Shown piece after piece: positions 53,484-61,530 of a stretch of DNA of 64,000 bases. How positions within the stretch are numbered: position 1 is the stretch's first letter; the number at the start of each line of letters is the position of its first letter. Origin of the DNA: an uncultured Bacteroidales bacterium (lineage in GTDB: Bacteria; Bacteroidota; Bacteroidia; Bacteroidales; UBA932); NCBI GenBank assembly GCA_944326325.1, contig CALVDQ010000001.1:186001-250000 (forward strand), in the 5' to 3' direction. The notes beneath the pieces are model-generated. The model made no database searches. It worked only from the letters and a program-made list of their open reading frames with translations, and had not been told where the DNA came from. Position numbers and translations under genes: made by a program.

Positions 53484-56447
53484 ATGAGAACAACATTGTT
53501 GATACTTCTTGAACTATTGATTTGCGCCATGCCGGCACTCGCTGCGGCGCAGGTAGAGGACAAAGGAGATGTCACAGTCAGCGGCGTTGTTACCTCCGCA
53601 GAAGACGGCCAGCCATTGATCGGTGTGGTCGTAATGTCTTCGGCCGGAGGGGGTGTCAGCACGTCAGAAGACGGCAGCTACACCTGCACCGTCCCTGCAG
53701 GGGCTATTCTCTCTTTCCATGCCATCAGTTATCAGACAGTTGAATACATCGTGCCGTCAGGCTCCGCAGCAGTCACATACGATGTGGCCATGGAGTCCGA
53801 CTCCCAGATGCTCGAAGAGACGGTTGTCGTGGCATACGGTGTGAGGAAGAAAGGAACCATCACGGGATCTGTCTCCAGCGTAAAATCCGAGAAAATCGAA
53901 AGTACGCCTACTGCGGCATTCGACCAGGCCCTTCAGGGACAGGTGCCGGGACTGACCGTGCTGTCTTCCACTGGAGAACCGAGTGCTTCGGCCACGATGC
54001 TTATCCGTGGTTCGAACTCCATCAACTCCGGGACCGCACCGCTCTACATCCTCGACGGAGCCGCCATCTCGGCTTCCGAATTCAATTCCATCAACCCGTC
54101 GGATATCGAGAGCATATCCGTCCTCAAGGACGCCTCCTCGACATCCATCTACGGAGCGCGTGCATCAAACGGTGTGATAGTCATCACTACCAAGCGCGGA
54201 CGTATGGCTGACAAGCCAACCATCACATTCCGCACGCAGCTCGGTTTCTCGAACGTCGCCCACGGACAGTGGAATCTCATGAACACTGCCGAGCGCATCC
54301 AGTATGAGAAGGAAATAGGCATAGATGCCGGGAAGGACTATGACGCCCTGTCCCAGATTGACGTAAACTGGGAGGACGTGGTCTACAACGATGCCGCCCT
54401 GCTCCAGAATTATGAACTGTCGGTATCCGGAGCTACGGAAAAGACCAACTACTATATTTCAGGTGCCTACTATGACCAGGAAGGTGTCGCCATCGGCTCG
54501 AATTTCAACCGCTACTCCATAAGGGCAAACGTAGAGCAGCGTGCCGCCAAGTGGCTTACTGTCGGTACCAACACCATGCTCAACTACCAGGGCATAGAGC
54601 AGGCTGACGAGGGAGCCCCTTCCGTAGTGACACCTATATCGGCAGCCCAGTTCATGCTTCCTTACTGGGATCCGTACAATGCGGACGGCTCGGTAGCCAT
54701 TTCCGGAAGCACCGATCCGGACAAGAGATGGAACGGTGACGGCGTGAACCCTATAGACTGGCTGGAGAAAAATCCCCGTACATACAAGAGGTACAAGGTC
54801 TTCTCCTCTATTTTCGCCGAGGCGAAACCTATCGAGGGTCTTTCTATCCGTTCGCAGTTCACTGTAGACTATACCCATACCACAGGCTATGGCCAGTCTT
54901 TCCCTGACTTCATTCCGAACCAGGGACAGGGAACGGCCCAGAGACTTTCCACTGACGGTCTGTCCCTTTCTGTGACAAATACCATAGGCTACCAGTTCGA
55001 CATCGACAACATACACTCTTTCAATTTCATGGTCGGACAGGAGGGTATCAACTACCATTACGAGGATTTCAGCATCCTGACCGCTGGACAGAACAACCAC
55101 TACATGACGAATGTGACAACCGGTTCCCGTGCCACCTCATGGAGCGATACCACGGATGACGATTACGGATTCCTGTCATTCTTCGCCAGGGCAGAGTACA
55201 ACTACGCGAACAAGTACTATCTCGAGCTCTCCGGACGAGCCGACGCTTCGTCAAGGTTCGGAAGGGACGGACGCTGGGCAGGGTTCGGCTCTGTCGGACT
55301 GATGTGGAACCTTCTCAACGAAGACTTCATGGCATCTTCCCGCAGCTGGCTGACTTACGCACAGATAGCCCTGAGCAGCGGTACTTCCGGAAACTCCGAG
55401 ATCCCGAACTACAATCACCTCGCCCTCGTGGGCAGCGCAGGAGACTATGTAGGGACACCGGGACTTGCACCTGTATCCCAGGGTAACGAGAACCTGAGCT
55501 GGGAGTCCACCTGGACCACCAACCTCGCTTTCCACTTCGCTTTCTGGAACAGGCTGAACGTAGACCTCGAACTCTACAATAAGTACACATACAACCTCCT
55601 GATGCTCGTGCCTCAGTCCTACTCGGACAACGGCTTCGGCAGCAACTGGGACAACATCGGAGCCATGACCAACCGCGGAGCCGAACTCAACGTTTCCGGT
55701 ACGGCCCTCCAGATAGGAGATTTCTCCTGGCTTCTGAACGCCAACGTATCATATAACAACAACCGTATTTCCGAGCTGTACAGCGGAGTACAGGAGTATG
55801 AGATCGCCAACACCAACCTCAAGCTCGTGGTCGGCCACGACTCCGGGGAATTCTTCCTGAACCGTTTCGCCGGTGTGAACCCTGCCAACGGAGACGCCCT
55901 CTGGTATACCAAGGACGGGGAAATCACCAACGAGCTCAGGGATGAGGACAGGGTCATGCTTGGCAAGAGCTACAATGCACCTTGGGCAGGCGGTTTCGGT
56001 ACCACCTTCGCCTGGAAGGGCCTCTCCCTTTCGGCTCAGTTCAGCTGGGTAGCCGACAGGTGGATGATAAACAACGACAGGTTCTACCAGGAGTCCAACG
56101 GGCGTTACCAGACCTACAACCAGTCCGTGAAGCTCCTCGACAGGTGGAAACAGCCGGGGGACATATCCGAGACTCCGCGCCACGGCGTGTACATGGAATT
56201 CGATGACAGGCTTCTCGAGGACGCCTCCTTCCTGAGGCTCAAGAACCTGATGCTTGCATACCAGTTCCCTGCACCGCTTATCCGCAAGACCGGTTTCATT
56301 GACGGGCTGCGTGTTTATTTCCAGGCGCAGAACCTGTTCACGTTCACCAATTTCTCCGGTCTCGATCCGGAAGGGACGTCGAATATCTACATAGCCAGGT
56401 ATCCTATGTCCCGCCAGTTCACATTCGGTCTTGACCTAACATTCTAA
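53484..56447 (+). CDS. SusC/RagA-family TonB-dependent outer-membrane transporter
   Basis: SusC proteins form the outer-membrane channel under a SusD lid and import glycans or peptides with TonB energy. ATG at 53484 gives 987 residues with a signal peptide (LILLELLICAMPALAAAQ). A carboxypeptidase-regulatory-like domain follows (TVSGVVTSAEDGQPLIGVVV, near 27-105), then a TonB-box/plug start (EETVVVAYGVRKKGTITGSVSSV) and the SusC plug motif ALQGQVPGLTVLSSTGEPSASATMLIRG near 150. Next comes PLYILDGA...INPSDIESISVLKDASSTSIYGARASNGVIVITTK, and finally a barrel ending in RQFTFGLDLTF. susD follows 14 bases later. Confidence 0.96.
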   Translation: MRTTLLILLELLICAMPALAAAQVEDKGDVTVSGVVTSAEDGQPLIGVVVMSSAGGGVSTSEDGSYTCTVPAGAILSFHAISYQTVEYIVPSGSAAVTYDVAMESDSQMLEETVVVAYGVRKKGTITGSVSSVKSEKIESTPTAAFDQALQGQVPGLTVLSSTGEPSASATMLIRGSNSINSGTAPLYILDGAAISASEFNSINPSDIESISVLKDASSTSIYGARASNGVIVITTKRGRMADKPTITFRTQLGFSNVAHGQWNLMNTAERIQYEKEIGIDAGKDYDALSQIDVNWEDVVYNDAALLQNYELSVSGATEKTNYYISGAYYDQEGVAIGSNFNRYSIRANVEQRAAKWLTVGTNTMLNYQGIEQADEGAPSVVTPISAAQFMLPYWDPYNADGSVAISGSTDPDKRWNGDGVNPIDWLEKNPRTYKRYKVFSSIFAEAKPIEGLSIRSQFTVDYTHTTGYGQSFPDFIPNQGQGTAQRLSTDGLSLSVTNTIGYQFDIDNIHSFNFMVGQEGINYHYEDFSILTAGQNNHYMTNVTTGSRATSWSDTTDDDYGFLSFFARAEYNYANKYYLELSGRADASSRFGRDGRWAGFGSVGLMWNLLNEDFMASSRSWLTYAQIALSSGTSGNSEIPNYNHLALVGSAGDYVGTPGLAPVSQGNENLSWESTWTTNLAFHFAFWNRLNVDLELYNKYTYNLLMLVPQSYSDNGFGSNWDNIGAMTNRGAELNVSGTALQIGDFSWLLNANVSYNNNRISELYSGVQEYEIANTNLKLVVGHDSGEFFLNRFAGVNPANGDALWYTKDGEITNELRDEDRVMLGKSYNAPWAGGFGTTFAWKGLSLSAQFSWVADRWMINNDRFYQESNGRYQTYNQSVKLLDRWKQPGDISETPRHGVYMEFDDRLLEDASFLRLKNLMLAYQFPAPLIRKTGFIDGLRVYFQAQNLFTFTNFSGLDPEGTSNIYIARYPMSRQFTFGLDLTF

Positions 56448-56461
56448 GAGGAGAAAACAAG

Positions 56462-58036
56462 ATGAAGAAGATATTGAATATCATGAAATACGCGGCCGTT
56501 TCCGCAGTTGTATGCGTGACCGCCGTATCCTGTCTCGAAAAATATCCGGGCTCGGCAATTCCAGTGGAGGAGTCCATGCAGACGTTCGCAGACGCGGAGC
56601 AGCACCTGATCGGAATTTATTCGAGCCTTAAAAGCAGCAACCTCTACAGCGGCAGCCTTACCCTGCTTCCGGACATCCAGTCCGACCTGGCGATGGCTGT
56701 GCTGACCAACAGCAACCCTCATCCGGACATCTGGGAATGGAATATCCGTCCTACCAACGAGGAGATAGAGGGGGTCTACGGCGGACTTTACGCTGTAATA
56801 GGCAACTGTAACTTCTATCTTGACAAGATAGGGGAAGTGATGGCCGCCGAGACGGACGAGGACAACCTCGAGACACTCGACTCCTACACCGGAGAAGTGT
56901 ATGCCATCCGTGCCCTTTGCTACTCGGAGCTGATCAAATGCTTCTGCAATGCATATCCGGCAACGGACGATACCGGCAATACACCGGATGATGAAGCAGC
57001 CAGGAACATGCTCGGCGTTGTGCTCCGTACGAAATATTTCGAACCGGAACCGGTGAAAAGGGCTTCTCTCTATGATTCCTACCAGCAGGTCCTCAGCGAC
57101 CTCGCAAGGGCCGAAGAGCTTCTCGATGACGGGGACGACGACCCGACTGTCAACGAAGGGGATGTCTACGACAATTACTATATCTCCCTTGCGGCAGTCT
57201 ACGCCATCCGCGCCCGCGTCGCCCTTAACATGAGGAACTGGAACGACGCCGTCACCTATTCTACATACGTGATTGACAATCCGGCTTTCTCGCTCAGCGG
57301 GACGGAGACCAATCCGACGACCGGTTATACGGGATTCGACAGTCTCTGGTACTTCGATACCGGATACGAGATAATCTGGCGCATAGGTTTCACCGCTACC
57401 TCCTACGGCGGGGCGCTCGGGACAGATTTCCTCAACTATCGGAGGGACTATACCTACCTCTATCCGGACTTTGTCCCTGCGGAGTGGGTGATCAACCTCT
57501 ATTCGACGAACGATATCCGCTATCTGGCATATTTTGCCGATTCGAGCGTGGAAGGCTTCCCGACTATAGGATATTCTTTCGAGATAGCCGTGCCGCTCCT
57601 GGCGAAATACTGGGGCAACCGTAATTTTACCAACAGCTACCAGCTTTACCATGTATGTATGCCGAAACCTCTCAGGCTCGCGGAGCAGTATCTCATCAGG
57701 GCCGAGGCACACTGCAGGCTCGGTGACGGACTTGCCGCAAGCGACCTGACCACACTCAGCCAGAGCAGGGGAGCAGGTGCGGTTTCCGTAGGGGCCGACT
57801 GGCTGGAGACAATATCCAACGAGAGGGTGAAGGAACTCTATATGGAGGGTTTCCGTCTCAACGACCTCAAGCGTTGGCACCAGGGTTTCGAGCGTACTCC
57901 GAACAGCTACTCGCAGATCGAGGGCAACGACCTTGAAATAAGCGCGGACGACCCGCTCTTCGTCTGGCCTATCCCTCAGCACGAGATCGAGTCCCCGGGT
58001 TCTGAAATAGAAGGGAATGAAAGTAATAACAGGTAA
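56462..58036 (+). CDS. SusD/RagB-family substrate-binding lipoprotein
   Basis: The 524-residue product has a lipobox (VTAVSC, Cys24), followed by LEKYPGSAIPVEESMQTFADAEQHLIGIYSSLKSS, the usual SusD start. TPR helices follow: DSYTGEVYAIRALCYSELIKCFCNAYP near 138-165, YYISLAAVYAIRARVALNMRNWNDAVTYSTYVID near 240, and RLAEQYLIRAEAHCRLGDGLAASDL near 405. The terminal segment is ERVKELYMEGFRLNDLKRW followed by PIPQHEIESP. It would cap the SusC channel. The substrate cannot be read from the sequence, and no glycoside hydrolase gene is present before the window ends. Confidence 0.95.
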   Translation: MKKILNIMKYAAVSAVVCVTAVSCLEKYPGSAIPVEESMQTFADAEQHLIGIYSSLKSSNLYSGSLTLLPDIQSDLAMAVLTNSNPHPDIWEWNIRPTNEEIEGVYGGLYAVIGNCNFYLDKIGEVMAAETDEDNLETLDSYTGEVYAIRALCYSELIKCFCNAYPATDDTGNTPDDEAARNMLGVVLRTKYFEPEPVKRASLYDSYQQVLSDLARAEELLDDGDDDPTVNEGDVYDNYYISLAAVYAIRARVALNMRNWNDAVTYSTYVIDNPAFSLSGTETNPTTGYTGFDSLWYFDTGYEIIWRIGFTATSYGGALGTDFLNYRRDYTYLYPDFVPAEWVINLYSTNDIRYLAYFADSSVEGFPTIGYSFEIAVPLLAKYWGNRNFTNSYQLYHVCMPKPLRLAEQYLIRAEAHCRLGDGLAASDLTTLSQSRGAGAVSVGADWLETISNERVKELYMEGFRLNDLKRWHQGFERTPNSYSQIEGNDLEISADDPLFVWPIPQHEIESPGSEIEGNESNNR

Positions 58037-58050
58037 ACAGTAAAGACTAT

Positions 58051-58968
58051 ATGATGAGAAGATTATCAATATTTGCCATTATGCTTCTTGGAGCGTTCTT
58101 TACAGCTTGCCAGGAAGATAATGTAAAAATCGCAGACAGAGAGTACATCCTGTTCCAGGATACACTCTCTGTGAATCCGGTCCTTTCAGATGAAGGCTAT
58201 TCCTTCAAAGTTCCGGTTTCCTCTACGGTAGCCTGCGATTATGACAGGACTCTCGCTGTCGAAATCATCGATGAGGGGAGCAATGCTATCGAGGGCAGAG
58301 ACTACACTCTGGAATCCAACACCATCACTATCCCTGCAGGACAGTACAGTACGGATGTCGTGGTCTATCCTCAGTATGGCAGGTTCGGCGATGAGGATAC
58401 CCTTTCCTTCAACCTCAAGCTTGTCATGCCGGAGCAGCTGTCCTGGGATCTCTACGGGGACCAGACGAAGGTTTCCATGTACAAGGTCTGTCCGTTCGAT
58501 ATAAACACGTTCACCGGATGGTGCGTGGTGACTTCGATGTTCCTGTATGAATATCCGGGGCTTACGAATGTCGACCAGTCATACCAGAGGCTCATTAAGA
58601 CGGAGCTTGATCCGGACGAGGAAAATACGGTCATCCTGCACGACTGGCTTTTCGACGGCTATGATGTCAGGATAAAGTTTGACAACAGCGATCCTGCGAA
58701 TCCGCGCATTACCATGCCGGAGGACCAGCTCCTCAGTGACGAGCTTTCAGTTTTCGGACAGGTGAACGGAGACAACCGGATTTTGGGGACTTCGAGCCCG
58801 GCCTATGTCTCATATTTCAACAGCTGCCAGTCTTTCGTATCCCTGTGGCTCAGGGCATACGTCTATGATTTGAGTACTCTTGTGGGTTATGTGGGAGATT
58901 TTTACAATGTCATGGAGTGGGTTTCCGACGAGGAAGCCGACAGGCTCCAGAAAGAAGAAGGGATGTAA
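58051..58968 (+). CDS. Surface lipoprotein of SusCD locus (DUF4843/DUF4984-like)
   Basis: The 305-residue lipoprotein (lipobox FFTAC, Cys20) has an N-terminal Calx-beta-like or DUF4843-type domain: YSFKVPVSSTVACDYDRTLAVEIIDEGSNAIEGRDYTLESNTITIPAGQYSTDVVVYP near residues 50-110. A less characteristic C-terminal half follows (CPFDINTFTGWCVVTSMFLYEYPG, then RITMPEDQLLSDEL). Such proteins follow SusD genes in many Bacteroidota loci and probably help bind substrate at the surface. It is 14 bases after SusD. Confidence 0.75.
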   Translation: MMRRLSIFAIMLLGAFFTACQEDNVKIADREYILFQDTLSVNPVLSDEGYSFKVPVSSTVACDYDRTLAVEIIDEGSNAIEGRDYTLESNTITIPAGQYSTDVVVYPQYGRFGDEDTLSFNLKLVMPEQLSWDLYGDQTKVSMYKVCPFDINTFTGWCVVTSMFLYEYPGLTNVDQSYQRLIKTELDPDEENTVILHDWLFDGYDVRIKFDNSDPANPRITMPEDQLLSDELSVFGQVNGDNRILGTSSPAYVSYFNSCQSFVSLWLRAYVYDLSTLVGYVGDFYNVMEWVSDEEADRLQKEEGM

Positions 58969-59011
58969 CCTTATCTCACTTAATTATAGTTGTATCAAAA
59001 AAAGAAAAGTC

Positions 59012-61444
59012 ATGAAAAAACTTGCTGAAAGACTTCTTGCGGTGATGGCGCTTTCTACGGCCCTTTTCACTGCGTGTATCAACGGCGAAGATACACCTGC
59101 ACCCAACTTCCCTGAAAATGTAGAGGAAGCCTGGGTTGATCCTAATTCGATCTACGATCTTCATCTCAGTCCGAACCAGGACTGGATGGTGAGCATCCCT
59201 TCAGAAGCATCAAATTATTGGGGCATCCGCAACGGTGAACAGATATCCAATTCCATTGGCGGTGCAGCCGGTGATGTAGTTGTCACGATAGTATGTCTTG
59301 CTACTGAAGAAGTCCTCGGTGACTATAGTGTTGACGTTTCCATGACGATGGGAGGCGAGACCCGTGTCATAGCCCACCTTTCCCTCCGTTCTGGAACTCC
59401 GGTACTCAATATAAGATCAGCTGTGATTGCCCAGGAAAGCGACAATCCGGACCATAAGTATTTCCAGTCATCATCGGACGGGAAATTCATATATGAAACC
59501 GATCCGATTGCCTCTGACGGTGCTGTCCCGATGATCTGGAATGCGTCAAGAAACGGATACCTCTCTTATATACAGGTAGAATCCAATTTCAATTGCAGTC
59601 CGCGCAGCGAATCGTCAGCTATGACAATAACTGAGCTCGAATCTCCCGATACGGACAACACTTATACGGAATACGAGATTTTCTGCAGCGATTTGAATCT
59701 TGGAACGGAATCTGTCGAGAAGGTCTTCAACCTTGTATCCGAAATGCAGGGTTATGAAACGACTCCTGTTACCATGAGCCTGCCTCAGTTCGTTCCTTTC
59801 ATCGAGGTAAGGTCGACTGTACCGACAGAGGACGGTCTCAACTTCGAGATCCCTTCAGGGGATGGCAGCCCGTACAACTGGCTGTACAGCGAGCAGCCGC
59901 TTGTGCTTGCTGCAGATGAAACCGGCCTTGCCGACGCCGATACCGTGGATATGCTCTGGAGACCTGCCGGTATGATACAGGAGGTTGACGCATATATCCT
60001 GGTAAGGTCCAATTTCGGTTTCACACCGGTATCCGGGGCCGAGTGGCTCAGCATAAGTGACATAACTACCGTCGAGGAAACATCCGACGCCTATGAGACG
60101 GAGAGTTATTTCCGTATCTATTCGGAGGCTGCCGATGTTGTTCTTGAAGGTGCCGAAAGTACAATCAGGATTAATCTCGGGGATGCTGATGACAACACGT
60201 ATTCCCAGATCTTCAGTGTCGCATCACCGGATGTTTCTGATGTATTCTACGTGACTTCGGTCCCTACCTTCAATTTCGATGCGGAAGGTGTATTCCAGGC
60301 CGATGAGATGGGTATGACCACCAATGCTACGGTTGAGATTACAAGTGCGGCCGAGGTTGTCGTCAGTGAATTCTATATACGGAACGGATTTTATTGGATA
60401 GATGAAGAAGGTGATGCCGGATGGATTAACCATACTTACAACTGGGCTTCTTCTGCAGCTGCTATTCAGTCGGTTACTATGACTGTCAGTGTTGCTGAAA
60501 ATACTGGAGACGCCCGCGAAGGTCTTGTCATGGCATTCCCTCCTGAGGTATGGGACAGCATTCTTGCAAAAGCGAATAATGCCGGATATGGCGATGATGT
60601 GACGATGGTGCTGTTTGACCAGAGGGATGGTACTGTCATACTTCCTGAATATGAAAATTATGCAGTAGCCTACATTGAGCAGAATGCTCCTGCAGGAGCG
60701 GTAGAGCCGTATAATCCTGATGAAGGATGGGCAAGCACCGATGTCGGCGCGTCATTCGGGAATCTTGATCCGAACGATGACATATATTATATGGAAGGAA
60801 TCGGCGTATCATACGATACCCCTGGTTATGAAATCACCTATACTAAAATCGCAAGCGACTATGAATTCGGTGCCGATACACAGTTCAAAGTCAATGTCGA
60901 GTATGACAGTTACAAAGTGTTCGATATGAATTCCGGCATACTTGCGGATGACCAGGTATCTTCATATTGGGCCCAGTACAGGGAATCCGAATCTACAGAT
61001 ACCAATTATATAGGGGTAGCTCCGGGTTCGGCTGAAGGAGATGCCTATTTCCTGCTGATGAACGGGAATGTATGTGTAGCCATTATCCATATCGTATATG
61101 ATTCGGATGCCGGCGGAAGCGGTTCTCTTGACCTTGAAATGACACAGGGGGCTCCTGACTTTACATTCACGGAATATACAGAAGAGGGTGTCACCGCACC
61201 ATGTTATCTACTGACATATACAGGAACGGGAAGCGGGATGGCAGTCATTTCCAATTTCCCTGCAACAGGCTGGAATTTCGGTGCATCGGACTGGCTGACA
61301 GTCAATCCTATGGCCGGGCTGGCAATGTTCGAAGTAGATCCTTCGCTTGTAACGCCTGATGACAATGAATGCAGAGTCACTTTCTATAACGAGTCCTTGA
61401 GCGGTATAGCCTGCATCATTATCTGCCGCGTTGTCACTGAATAA
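59012..61444 (+). CDS. Large beta-rich surface lipoprotein of SusCD locus
   Basis: ATG at 59012 gives 810 residues with a lipobox (LFTAC, Cys22). An upstream in-frame start at 58880 lies inside the preceding gene and is rejected. The mature protein is acidic and made of repeated all-beta modules (for example FIEVRSTVPTEDGLNFEIPSG near 260, FNFDAEGVFQADEMGMTTNATVEITSA near 420 and VISNFPATGWNFGASDWLTVNPMAG near 745), each of the BACON or Ig-like kind. No catalytic motif is visible. It is probably a surface binding or display protein, co-transcribed with SusCD. Confidence 0.7.
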   Translation: MKKLAERLLAVMALSTALFTACINGEDTPAPNFPENVEEAWVDPNSIYDLHLSPNQDWMVSIPSEASNYWGIRNGEQISNSIGGAAGDVVVTIVCLATEEVLGDYSVDVSMTMGGETRVIAHLSLRSGTPVLNIRSAVIAQESDNPDHKYFQSSSDGKFIYETDPIASDGAVPMIWNASRNGYLSYIQVESNFNCSPRSESSAMTITELESPDTDNTYTEYEIFCSDLNLGTESVEKVFNLVSEMQGYETTPVTMSLPQFVPFIEVRSTVPTEDGLNFEIPSGDGSPYNWLYSEQPLVLAADETGLADADTVDMLWRPAGMIQEVDAYILVRSNFGFTPVSGAEWLSISDITTVEETSDAYETESYFRIYSEAADVVLEGAESTIRINLGDADDNTYSQIFSVASPDVSDVFYVTSVPTFNFDAEGVFQADEMGMTTNATVEITSAAEVVVSEFYIRNGFYWIDEEGDAGWINHTYNWASSAAAIQSVTMTVSVAENTGDAREGLVMAFPPEVWDSILAKANNAGYGDDVTMVLFDQRDGTVILPEYENYAVAYIEQNAPAGAVEPYNPDEGWASTDVGASFGNLDPNDDIYYMEGIGVSYDTPGYEITYTKIASDYEFGADTQFKVNVEYDSYKVFDMNSGILADDQVSSYWAQYRESESTDTNYIGVAPGSAEGDAYFLLMNGNVCVAIIHIVYDSDAGGSGSLDLEMTQGAPDFTFTEYTEEGVTAPCYLLTYTGTGSGMAVISNFPATGWNFGASDWLTVNPMAGLAMFEVDPSLVTPDDNECRVTFYNESLSGIACIIICRVVTE

Positions 61445-61452
61445 TCATTTAC

Positions 61453-61484
61453 CGGTTGCGGACCGGGTATCCGGCTCGCAACCG
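61453..61484 (+). terminator. Hairpin between the beta-rich lipoprotein and LRR genes
   Basis: CGGTTGCG (61453-61460) pairs with CGCAACCG (61477-61484), with an inner CCGG/CCGG stem. Only three T follow, so it may be a partial terminator that lowers expression of the downstream gene, or an mRNA-stabilising stem. Confidence 0.5.
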
Positions 61485-61530
61485 TTTCAAAATAATTTGA
61501 TTTGACTATAATTGATTGAGAATAATTAAT

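Noticed and set aside
56444..58069. 541-codon reverse frame opposite the SusD gene
   Set aside because: It mirrors the SusD reading frame, and the SusD product has unambiguous lipobox, TPR helices and C-terminal motifs.
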